A stretch of DNA of 64,000 nucleotides from Bacteroidales bacterium (lineage in GTDB: Bacteria; Bacteroidota; Bacteroidia; Bacteroidales; Tenuifilaceae). The notes under the pieces were generated by a model. It had not been told where the DNA came from. It worked only from the letters and a program-made list of their open reading frames with translations, and made no database searches. This document shows, in pieces, positions 16,633-23,656 of this stretch (positions within the stretch are counted from its first letter, which is position 1; each line of letters begins with the position of its first letter). The DNA lies in assembly GCA_003818205.1 (NCBI GenBank), contig RPRQ01000003.1, forward strand, positions 59,407-123,406. Reading direction: 5' to 3'. The position numbers and the translations under genes are program-made.

Positions 16633-17157
16633 TTAATCATTTATCTCCTCTATGGTTTTGCTTTTATCCTTTTTCCCCTTAATTACCCATTTGTCCTTAA
16701 CGTAAACTTGCCTCTCGATGGTTTGATCGAGCGAGATAAAGGTTTCGGTATTTGCAATACCTGGTATATTCTGGATTTTCCTAACAAGTACATCCATCAA
16801 ATGCTCATTATCCCTACAGAAAATTTTAAGTAAAAGAGCGTAAGAGCCTGTAATAAAATGGCACTCTACCACCTCAGGCATAAGCTTCAGCGCATCGATT
16901 ACCCCGTGGTACTGATTTGATGCAGAGAATTGAACGCCAACAAAAGCACAAACATCAAAGCCTAACGCTTTCGGTTTAACATTCATCCTTGAGCCAGCGA
17001 TAATGCCAGCATCTTCCATCTTCTTAACTCTCTGATGAATTGCTGCGCCTGATATTCCACACTCGCGGGCAATCTCTAGAAATGGCATTCGAGCATTCTT
17101 AACCAAATAGGAGAGTATTTTTTGGTCGATGGCATCAACCTGATAGTATTCGGACAT
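16633..17157 (-). CDS. Lrp/AsnC family transcriptional regulator
   Basis: The 174-residue protein has an N-terminal helix-turn-helix (about 8-60: AIDQKILSYLVKNARMPFLEIARECGISGAAIHQRVKKME) and a RAM ligand-binding domain (about 70-150: VCAFVGVQF, VECHFITGSYALLLKI). The family senses amino acids and regulates amino-acid metabolism. The C-terminal 20 residues are a charged tail beyond the usual 150-residue length. It lies in the same direction as, and 205 bases after, an operon of GNAT and ATP-grasp ligases with kamA beyond, which makes it a candidate regulator of that block; a terminator hairpin (17308-17337) separates them, so it is transcribed separately. Confidence 0.93.
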   Translation of the reverse strand: MSEYYQVDAIDQKILSYLVKNARMPFLEIARECGISGAAIHQRVKKMEDAGIIAGSRMNVKPKALGFDVCAFVGVQFSASNQYHGVIDALKLMPEVVECHFITGSYALLLKIFCRDNEHLMDVLVRKIQNIPGIANTETFISLDQTIERQVYVKDKWVIKGKKDKSKTIEEIND

Positions 17158-17307
17158 TCTAGTTACGATTTAAAATATTATTGCCTATAAAAATAATGAA
17201 TTGTAAGAAAATATGTATGTAAAAGTACGAATTTTTTTATTAACTATTTTTATCCTGCAATGGTTAATCATATAGCGCTAACTATGAGTACTTTGAAATA
17301 TAAACAA

Positions 17308-17337
17308 ATAGCCATATCAAAATAATGATATGGCTGT
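17308..17337 (-). terminator. Terminator after the GNAT gene
   Basis: AGCCATATCA and TGATATGGCT form a perfect 10-bp stem with a 6-base loop; on the minus strand it is followed by a T-rich tract (ATTTGTTTATATTT). It closes the ATP-grasp/ATP-grasp/GNAT operon. Confidence 0.65.
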
Positions 17338-17362
17338 ATAATGTAAAATAATATAATATATT

Positions 17363-17845
17363 CTATATATGCTTAGAATAGACTATTTTAGAATCATTTA
17401 TATCATAATAATCTTTAAGTACGGCTTCTTTTAAGTATCCATGCTTTTCATAAAAGCTTTGGGTTGGAACATAAAGGGGTTTCGATGAGGTTTCAATGTA
17501 AATTGCTCTTCCGCCTATAGATTTTATTTTTTTTTCGGTTTCCCTGATAATTAGTGAACCTACTCCTTTCCCCCTATAATCCTGATGTGTTGCAATCCAA
17601 TATAAATCGTAGCTGTTTTTTGTGCAGGCAATCGTTCCATAGCAAGCGTAGGATATGGTGCGCTCACCATCCATTGCAAATACAAAAAAGTAATCGCTTT
17701 TATCACCCTTTTCAATAGCATCTTCAACAAGTTCAAGGGCAACAGGAATTTCATGCTCTAAAAAGAAGCCTGAAGATTGGATTATTTCACGAACGTTTTC
17801 AACGTCGCCAGGGAGTGGCTCGAATCTTAATGCATAATTGCTCAT
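17363..17845 (-). CDS. GNAT family N-acetyltransferase
   Basis: The 160-residue cytoplasmic enzyme should transfer an acetyl group from acetyl-CoA to an amine. The acetyl-CoA-binding motif A is visible as ATHQDYRGKGVGSLIIRETE (about 90-109; R/Q-x-x-G-x-G/A form RGKGVG), and the C-terminal part has FYEKHGYLKEAVLKDYY, typical of GNAT beta strand 5/helix 4. Its start overlaps the end of the upstream ATP-grasp gene by four bases (ATGA type), so the two are translationally coupled. It is much shorter than the AblB beta-lysine acetyltransferases and is not that subfamily by length. The likely substrate is an amine or peptide product of the operon; this is inferred from position only. Confidence 0.88.
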   Translation of the reverse strand: MSNYALRFEPLPGDVENVREIIQSSGFFLEHEIPVALELVEDAIEKGDKSDYFFVFAMDGERTISYACYGTIACTKNSYDLYWIATHQDYRGKGVGSLIIRETEKKIKSIGGRAIYIETSSKPLYVPTQSFYEKHGYLKEAVLKDYYDINDSKIVYSKHI

Positions 17846-18831
17846 TGCTTTCTTTTATTTGAGGGTATATCATTTATAATTCTTTCTATAGCATTGTTAA
17901 AAGGAATACCTGCCCTTTCACAAGCAGCATAAAATCCTCCACTATGTGAGATACAAGGGTTAACATTTATTTCAAGTACCCAAGGATTGCCATGTTTATC
18001 AACCCGGTAATCGACTCGAGCATAACCATTAAGCCTGAAAACATCCCAACACCTATGATTTATCTCTGTCAATTTTTTTAGCAAGATTTCGTCCTCTTGG
18101 CTCATCTCAAAGGTGCGACGAGTGTTGTTGTACTCGAAGCTATCCTCAATCCATTTTGAAGCATAGCCCATAATTTTGGGTTTGTCTCCCTCATATCCAT
18201 CAAAAAGAATCTCGGCATGAGGCAGAACCGTTGGGCCATTCTTCCCGGCTAAAATCGAAATGTTAAACTCTCGCCCATCGATAAACTCCTCAATAAAATG
18301 GGTTGCAGGATTTAATTCTTTGACCGCTTTGGCTAATCCCTCCTCGTTCCACCAAAAAACGCAATGCTCATCTAAGCCTAATGATCCATCCTCCCAAATG
18401 GGTTTAACAATGTACCTTTTACCATTCTCGGGCTTAAACTCGCCCTCACCATGATACCAGTATGCGGTTGGAACTCCTCCATTCCTCATCCTCTCCTTTG
18501 CGAGTGTTTTTGATGAGGTAATGAAAATGGTTTCTAAAGTTCCTCCTGTAAATGGGATTTTCAATGAGTTAAGCAGTGCGGGTGCAAGAAATATAAGATC
18601 ACCCTTATTATCGACCCCCTCAACCAGGTTGAAAACAAAATCGGGTTTTGCTTTTAAAAGCTCCTCCTCAACCTTTCGTAGGTTCAACGAAAATGTTTGC
18701 TTTGTGTAGCTTATCCCAAGTTTTTCGAAATTTTCAGCAACGATGTTTACCTGCTCTAGCACATCCGCTTCGTCAGGTCCAGCGTTCTCGGAGAGTTCGT
18801 TGTAGAGGATTACTGCCTTTAATTTGTCCAT
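17842..18831 (-). CDS. ATP-grasp ligase, D-alanine-D-alanine ligase-like (second of two)
   Basis: The 329-residue enzyme belongs to the ATP-grasp superfamily that joins a carboxylate to an amine via an acyl phosphate. An N-terminal Ddl-like segment (FVFNLVEGVDNKGDLIFLAPALL, about 60-83) precedes the central ATP-binding region (RYIVKPIWEDGSLGLD; THFIEEFIDGREFNISIL) and the C-terminal metal site (YARVDYRVD and VLEINVNPCIS with the expected D, E and N). It differs from true D-Ala-D-Ala ligases in the substrate region, for example GGFYAACERAG near the C-terminus. It is six bases after a second, divergent ATP-grasp gene and overlaps the GNAT gene. Substrates are unknown; a dipeptide-type product is inferred. 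Confidence 0.85.
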   Translation of the reverse strand: MDKLKAVILYNELSENAGPDEADVLEQVNIVAENFEKLGISYTKQTFSLNLRKVEEELLKAKPDFVFNLVEGVDNKGDLIFLAPALLNSLKIPFTGGTLETIFITSSKTLAKERMRNGGVPTAYWYHGEGEFKPENGKRYIVKPIWEDGSLGLDEHCVFWWNEEGLAKAVKELNPATHFIEEFIDGREFNISILAGKNGPTVLPHAEILFDGYEGDKPKIMGYASKWIEDSFEYNNTRRTFEMSQEDEILLKKLTEINHRCWDVFRLNGYARVDYRVDKHGNPWVLEINVNPCISHSGGFYAACERAGIPFNNAIERIINDIPSNKRKQ

Positions 18832-18837
18832 AAATAT

Positions 18838-19815
18838 CTAGTTGATTCGGTTTAAAGCGGATTTCATAATCATATCGATGAGCTGATTGAAAGTCAACCC
18901 TTTTTTCCCTGCTAGCATTGGAAGATCGGAGTGTTCAGGGTTAATGCCGGCTAAGGGGTTAACCTCAATAAAATTTGGAGTGCCGGTGGCATCCATCTTT
19001 AAATCAACCCTACCACCATCGCGGCATCCTAGGGTTCTCCAAGCACCTAATGCAACTTCGATACATTTCTTTTCCACATCGCCTGTAGCCATAGGGTATT
19101 CAACAATCCCTCTCCAGTTCTCTTTAGTATGATACGAGTATGTGCTCTCCTTCGCCTTAGGGGTAATAACAATTTCCATAACGCCAACAACCCTTGCATC
19201 ATCGCCTGTTCCAACGATACCAACGGTAAACTCTTGTCCAGGTAAATACTCCTCAACCAGAACAGGTTGCTTAAAACGCGCTAATAGTTCAACACAAAGT
19301 TTCTCAAGCTCGGCTTTCGAATTAACTTTGGACCGGCTATCGATTCCCTTACCTGTTCCTTCAGCAACAGGTTTTGCAAACAAGGGATAGCTGAGGTTTA
19401 CACTGGTTAAATCTGAAGGTTTTTCAATAATATGAAAATTGGCGGTTGGAATTTTACAATCTCTTATGACTCTCTTTGTTAATCCTTTATGTAGAGTTAA
19501 TGAAAGCACTAATGGATCTGAAAAAACGTATGGAATTTGATATACATCCAATAGAGCAGGAACTTGCGCCTCCCTACCTATCCCGTACATTCCTTCAGCA
19601 ATATTAAACACAAGATCCCATCGAGCACCTTCGTTAAGAGCCTTTATTAATGCTTTTACATTACCAATTCTTTGAGTTTTATACCCAAGTTCTTTCAAAG
19701 TTTTTTCGACAGAGCTAATGGTTATCTCGGAATCGAATTCAGCGGTTTCTTCTTCGGAATATCCTTCTTTTAGGTAGTCGCTGCGTAAATCGTATGTTAG
19801 ACCAACTGTTGTCAT
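18838..19815 (-). CDS. ATP-grasp ligase, D-alanine-D-alanine ligase-like (first of two)
   Basis: The 325-residue enzyme is the first gene of the three-gene operon. It has the Ddl-like N-terminal stretch DLVFNIAEGMYGIGREAQVP (about 66-85), the ATP-binding region (YPLFAKPVAEGTGKGI; QPVLVEEYLPGQEFTVGIV) and the metal-binding end GGRVDLKMD and NFIEVNPLAGINPEHSDLP. The last part resembles Ddl proteins closely (INPEHSDLPMLA), but cell-wall Ddl normally sits with mur genes, which are absent here. It is paralogous to the next gene but clearly diverged, so each may add a different residue, or they may form a heteromer. ATG at 19815 starts MTTVGLTYDLRSDYLKEG. A terminator hairpin separates it from kamA upstream. 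Confidence 0.85.
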   Translation of the reverse strand: MTTVGLTYDLRSDYLKEGYSEEETAEFDSEITISSVEKTLKELGYKTQRIGNVKALIKALNEGARWDLVFNIAEGMYGIGREAQVPALLDVYQIPYVFSDPLVLSLTLHKGLTKRVIRDCKIPTANFHIIEKPSDLTSVNLSYPLFAKPVAEGTGKGIDSRSKVNSKAELEKLCVELLARFKQPVLVEEYLPGQEFTVGIVGTGDDARVVGVMEIVITPKAKESTYSYHTKENWRGIVEYPMATGDVEKKCIEVALGAWRTLGCRDGGRVDLKMDATGTPNFIEVNPLAGINPEHSDLPMLAGKKGLTFNQLIDMIMKSALNRIN

Positions 19816-19910
19816 ACTATATAATGATTATCTGATTGTTACACTAATAATTTAATACACCAATATAATTAAAAAACTTTCAAAAAAGATAATAAATCAG
19901 AATCGTATGC

Positions 19911-19963
19911 TACAAAAAAGTAACCCCATTCGATATGCATAAAATGCACATTCCGAATGGGGT
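19911..19963 (-). terminator. Terminator after kamA
   Basis: ACCCCATTCG (19923-19932) and CGAATGGGGT (19954-19963) form a perfect 10-bp stem. On the minus strand it lies 20 bases past the kamA stop and is followed by TTACTTTTTTG. It should stop or attenuate kamA transcription before the ATP-grasp operon. Confidence 0.75.
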
Positions 19964-19982
19964 GGGGTTTATCTATGTATAG

Positions 19983-21257
19983 TTAAAAATCGGGATAGGT
20001 GTAAATTTTATCCTCGTAGTTTTTCAAAAAGATCTCGCCGTTATCGGAACCCTGAAAGTACTCGGGGAGCAATGGTATTTTTCCACCTCCGCCAGGAGCA
20101 TCAATAACGAATGTGGGTACAGCGTATCCTGATGTAAATCCCCTCAAGCCTTTAATGATTTCGAGGCCTTTAGCCACATGGGTTCTGAAGTGTCCAGATC
20201 CAGGTATAGGATCGCACTGATAGAGATAATATGGTCTGACCCTTATTTTTAATACGCCATGCATTAGATCTTTCATAGTATCTAAATCATCATTCACCCC
20301 TTTCAGCAGAACTGTTTGGCTTCCCAATGGGATTCCAGCATCGGCAAGTCTGTTGCAAGCTTCGGCTACCTCAGGGGTAAGCTCATCGGGGTGAGTGAAG
20401 TGGATGCTCATGTAAAGCGGGTGATACTTCTTAAGCATATTGGCCAAGGTTTTGGTAATACGCTGTGGCAGCACCACTGGAACTTTCGTTCCAATCCGAA
20501 TCATCTCAACATGAGGTATCGATCTAAGCGATGATAGCAAATACTCAATATGAGGATCGGGCATGGTAAGAGGATCTCCACCTGAAATAAGTACATCGCG
20601 TATTTCGGAATGATCTCTTATATATTGTAGTGCAGGTTCCCACGCTTTTATTCCAATGTGGCACTTATCCTTTGCTACCATGTGTGAACGGGTGCAATAG
20701 CGGCAATATGCAGAACAAAACCCTGTGGATAGGAAAAGAACCCTGTCGGGGTAACGGTGAACCAAATTTGGAACAGGGCTATGGTGCTCCTCTCCGAGAG
20801 GATCTTCTGATTCACCTTTTGAAATGGAAACCTCTTTAATGGTTGGCACCATTGTACGACGAAGAGCCTGATCAGGATTACTAGTAGATAAAAGACTAGC
20901 ATAGTAAGGAGTAATCCTTAATGGTAGAGCATACTTATCGTGATCGATAGCAAGTAGCTCTTGTTCTGAAAGGTCTAGGATTTGGCGTAGCTGGCTGATT
21001 GAGGTAATTCCGTTCTTTACTTGCCACTGCCACGAGTTCCAATCCTTTTCGGTAGCGGAAGGATAGTGCTTTGATAAGAAATCTAGGGATTTTTGGCTTA
21101 TCCCAATTCGTTCGTTGGATACACGCGCTCCAACCTTGTTGAAGCGGATCGACACCTCAGCTTCTTCGGTGCTGAGGTCGATGGTACTCGGAGGTTCGTC
21201 CTCCTCGGTGAATTCGTTGATCATGTAAACCAGCTTCTGCTGCTTCTGTTTGTCCAT
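19983..21257 (-). CDS. kamA: Lysine 2,3-aminomutase
   Basis: This radical SAM and PLP enzyme interconverts L-lysine and L-beta-lysine. The 424-residue product has the radical SAM cluster motif C181-xxx-C185-xx-C188 (GFCSAYCRYCTRSH), the GGDPL stretch for SAM, and the PLP-lysine region IDAPGGGGK. Both aspartates that in the clostridial enzyme bind the lysine side-chain amine are present, in YQCD and VIDAPGG, arguing for lysine rather than glutamate as substrate. None of the usual lysine-fermentation genes (kamDE, kdd, kce, kal) is next to it. Instead two ATP-grasp ligases and a GNAT follow in the same direction, suggesting beta-lysine is built into a larger molecule. ATG at 21257 starts MDKQKQQKLVYMINEF. 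Confidence 0.93.
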   Translation of the reverse strand: MDKQKQQKLVYMINEFTEEDEPPSTIDLSTEEAEVSIRFNKVGARVSNERIGISQKSLDFLSKHYPSATEKDWNSWQWQVKNGITSISQLRQILDLSEQELLAIDHDKYALPLRITPYYASLLSTSNPDQALRRTMVPTIKEVSISKGESEDPLGEEHHSPVPNLVHRYPDRVLFLSTGFCSAYCRYCTRSHMVAKDKCHIGIKAWEPALQYIRDHSEIRDVLISGGDPLTMPDPHIEYLLSSLRSIPHVEMIRIGTKVPVVLPQRITKTLANMLKKYHPLYMSIHFTHPDELTPEVAEACNRLADAGIPLGSQTVLLKGVNDDLDTMKDLMHGVLKIRVRPYYLYQCDPIPGSGHFRTHVAKGLEIIKGLRGFTSGYAVPTFVIDAPGGGGKIPLLPEYFQGSDNGEIFLKNYEDKIYTYPDF

Positions 21258-21600
21258 GGCTAGACGCTTAAAAATTATTTTTAGGTTAATAATGCTTAGC
21301 CTTTGCTAAGAATATTTTTAAAAAACAAGTGCAAATATTAACATTTATAGAACCCGATGTACTTTCAGATGCATTTATTTCAGCTGAATCAAAAAAAAAA
21401 TCAAAACTATTGGTACAAAAGCCTGTAAATCTTAATTCTACACCTTTTTCAAAAAACATTAAATTTTATGCCAAATTACGTTATGATGAAATATATGATA
21501 CTCGATTAGGCGTTGAAGAATTAACAATAATCAAAAGTTATTAACAATTGTCTCTGATCGCGCTGAACAATAAACCTGCTTGATTGATTTTCGACGATAG
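21258..21600. other. Spacer upstream of kamA and tRNA-Arg, no gene seen
   Basis: The spacer holds a small hairpin CTTAGC-CTTT-GCTAAG at 21295-21310 in the kamA leader. An open frame beginning GTG at 21329 (71 codons) has no recognised domain, no clear ribosome-binding site and AT-rich coding, so it is not called as a gene. Confidence 0.3.
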
Positions 21601-21630
21601 TTGCTGACTTTTAAAAAAATATTAACTTTG
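21601..21630 (+). promoter_or_regulatory. Bacteroidota promoter of tRNA-Arg
   Basis: TTG at 21601-21603 and TAACTTTG at 21623-21630 are separated by exactly 19 bases, the Bacteroidota -33/-7 arrangement. The tRNA 5' end lies 17 bases after the -7 element. Confidence 0.75.
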
Positions 21631-21646
21631 CCAGCTCAAATAAGCT

Positions 21647-21718
21647 GGCTCCATAGTTCAAGGGATAGAACGAAAGTTTCCTAAACTTTAAATTCCAGTT
21701 CGAGTCTGGGTGGGGCTA
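21647..21718 (+). tRNA. tRNA-Arg (anticodon CCT)
   Basis: The cloverleaf can be drawn by hand. The acceptor stem is GGCTCCA with TGGGGCT (first pair G-T wobble), the D stem GTTC/GAAC, the anticodon stem AAAGT/ACTTT with loop TTCCTAA and anticodon CCT, and the T arm TCCAG-TTCGAGT-CTGGG. The discriminator base is A. No CCA is encoded. It reads AGG codons. It has its own promoter and terminator. Confidence 0.9.
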
Positions 21719-21724
21719 CAATAA

Positions 21725-21752
21725 AGGCTAGCGTATGCTAGCCTCTTTGTTT
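21725..21752 (+). terminator. Terminator of tRNA-Arg
   Basis: AGGCTAGC and GCTAGCCT form a perfect 8-bp stem with loop GTAT, followed by CTTTGTTT, seven bases after the tRNA. Confidence 0.8.
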
Positions 21753-21768
21753 CAAGAAAAAAACTGAA

Positions 21769-22644
21769 TTAATAATACGAAACCTCTTTCCCTGTTATAT
21801 CTGAAAGGAGGTTGTTTGCTAATCTACTTGCACCCAACCTGAATAGCTCAGGGTTAAGCCATTCATTACCAAGAATCTGCTCAACGATTGAATAGTACAA
21901 TGTTGCATCGCTTGTTTTGGCTATCCCTCCGGCTGGTTTAATACCTATCTTTTTGCCAGTCTTTTCGTTAAACTCCTTGATTGCCTCGCACATTACATAC
22001 ATGGCCTCAGGTGTTGCAGCGGGCTCTAACTTTCCGGTTGATGTTTTAATAAAGTCTGCGCCCGCCTCCATGGCCAAGAATGACGCAAGCTTAATTTCCT
22101 GAAGAGATGGTAGTGCTCCAGTTTCAAGGATAACCTTAACGCGAGTCTCCTCTGCAACATCTTTTATCTGCTGCAATTCGCTAAAAACGGTAAAATAATC
22201 CCCCTCAAGAAATGCGCCTAGTGAAATAACGACATCCAGTTCATCGGCTCCAAACTCAATGGCCATTTGACACTCCGATAGTTTTATGTCAATAAAGGTC
22301 TGCGATGAAGGAAACCCTGCGGCTACCGATGCAATCTTTACGTTTTTGGTGATTAGATTCTCCTTTACCGTTGCAACCAACGATGGATAAACACAAATTG
22401 CAGCTACATTTTGCAAATTAGGGTATTGCTTGTTGAAACCGCTTAACTTCTTAGCAAACTGCCTTCCCCTCTCCTCCCCATCGGTTGAGTTGAGCGTGGT
22501 TAGGTCGATAAGGCTAAAACATTTTTTTAGAACTTCAGCATCCTTCTCCCTCGATTTTGCAATCTCTTTAATCTTCAAAAGGTTTTTCTCAATCGCTATC
22601 TCATCCGCTTCAATGGAGAATCTTTCTTCAATCAAATCTATCAT
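21769..22644 (-). CDS. deoC: Deoxyribose-phosphate aldolase
   Basis: The cytoplasmic class I aldolase splits 2-deoxyribose 5-phosphate into glyceraldehyde 3-phosphate and acetaldehyde in deoxynucleoside breakdown. The 291-residue chain is the longer DeoC form. The Schiff-base lysine lies in FIKTSTGK (about 203-210), a second active-site lysine in GIKPAGGI, and the conserved aspartate in CVYPSL/AVEFGADELDVVIS-like regions (here MAIEFGADELDVVISLG). It is the last gene of the dtd-MazG-deoC run, 20 bases after the MazG-like gene. Confidence 0.95.
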   Translation of the reverse strand: MIDLIEERFSIEADEIAIEKNLLKIKEIAKSREKDAEVLKKCFSLIDLTTLNSTDGEERGRQFAKKLSGFNKQYPNLQNVAAICVYPSLVATVKENLITKNVKIASVAAGFPSSQTFIDIKLSECQMAIEFGADELDVVISLGAFLEGDYFTVFSELQQIKDVAEETRVKVILETGALPSLQEIKLASFLAMEAGADFIKTSTGKLEPAATPEAMYVMCEAIKEFNEKTGKKIGIKPAGGIAKTSDATLYYSIVEQILGNEWLNPELFRLGASRLANNLLSDITGKEVSYY

Positions 22645-22664
22645 TACTATATGCTATTATTCAT

Positions 22665-23000
22665 CTATAATAACTTCGTGTTTTCTTTATGCCTTGAAGA
22701 GTCTCTCATGGTTTTCTTTTCGATACTTTTATTAAAAGCATCGGTTAAGTCAACACCCGTTTGATTGGCAATACAAATTAGTACAAAAAGAACATCCGCA
22801 AGTTCATCCCCTAGCTGCTTTGAATTATCATTCTCCTTGAATGATTGCTCACCATACTTCCGCGAAATAATTCGAGCCACCTCACCGACCTCTTCGGTCA
22901 AAAGAGCCATATTGGTCAGCTCGTTGAAGTAGCGAACTCCATGGACTTTGATCCAATCATCTACTATTTTTTGAGCTTCGCGAATATTAATATCCTCCAT
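22665..23000 (-). CDS. MazG-like nucleotide pyrophosphohydrolase
   Basis: The 111-residue all-alpha enzyme probably hydrolyses a (modified) nucleoside triphosphate to the monophosphate. The metal-binding motif is visible as LLTEEVGEVARII (EExxE, about 29-41) and KQLGDELADVLFVLI (about 63-77). The single-domain size matches the iMazG/RS21-C6-like group rather than full-length MazG. Its ATG overlaps the dtd stop by one base and deoC follows at 20 bases, so the three form an operon; the shared theme is clean-up of abnormal nucleotides and aminoacyl-tRNAs. Confidence 0.88.
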   Translation of the reverse strand: MEDINIREAQKIVDDWIKVHGVRYFNELTNMALLTEEVGEVARIISRKYGEQSFKENDNSKQLGDELADVLFVLICIANQTGVDLTDAFNKSIEKKTMRDSSRHKENTKLL

Positions 23001-23452
23001 TACTCCCTGTTTTTCGAGTCAATAATAATTGTAACTGGCCCATCGTTGACCAACGAAATCTGCATCATCGCACCAAATTCTCCGGTTGCAATCTTCATCG
23101 ATATCTCTTTCCCTATATTTTGAACAAACCTATTATATAAAGGGATTGCCATTTCGGGTGGCGCCGCTTGAATATACGATGGACGATTCCCTTTTTTGGT
23201 CTTGGCATGCAGGGTAAACTGGCTTACAACAAGAATTTCACCCTGTATATCCTGAACGGATAGATTCATTACACCATTCTCATCGTCAAATAATCTTAGG
23301 CGTGCAATTTTTCCACATAACCATTCTATATCCTCATCTGTATCCGCCTGCTCAATACCGACCAGAACGAGCAAACCTTTGCTAATTTGGCTATGTTTTT
23401 CATTAGCAATAGTAACCGAAGCTTGAGCTACTCGCTGAATAACGACTCTCAT
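23000..23452 (-). CDS. dtd: D-aminoacyl-tRNA deacylase
   Basis: This homodimeric enzyme frees tRNA from D-amino acids mistakenly attached to it. The 150-residue length is standard. The catalytic SQFTL motif is present (LVVSQFTLHAKTKKGNRPSY, about 74-93), as are AAPPEMA and the C-terminal NDGPVT loop. MRVVIQRVAQASVTI is the normal N-terminus from ATG 23452. It leads the dtd-MazG-deoC operon with a one-base overlap to the next gene. Confidence 0.95.
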   Translation of the reverse strand: MRVVIQRVAQASVTIANEKHSQISKGLLVLVGIEQADTDEDIEWLCGKIARLRLFDDENGVMNLSVQDIQGEILVVSQFTLHAKTKKGNRPSYIQAAPPEMAIPLYNRFVQNIGKEISMKIATGEFGAMMQISLVNDGPVTIIIDSKNRE

Positions 23453-23656
23453 TTTTCTATTTTTTACTGAACTTCACAAAGATAAAAAGGAATTTCGATG
23501 AATTTTACAATCTCCTTCTTCCCATTTCTTCTTTTATTAATAAAATCGTTAATATTACTGTTTTATGTTTAAAGACGATTCCCGAAAGATTTTTAAAACA
23601 AATTAGGTTCAATAATCGTTTAATGTAAGATAACCTTTTATTCACTCGTACAGCTT

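Noticed and set aside
19983..21257. Glutamate 2,3-aminomutase instead of lysine 2,3-aminomutase
   Set aside because: Both lysine-binding aspartates (YQCD and VIDAPGG) are retained; the glutamate enzyme has replacements at these positions.
21329..21544. 71-codon frame starting GTG upstream of tRNA-Arg
   Set aside because: AT-rich, no recognised domain and no ribosome-binding site; may be chance.
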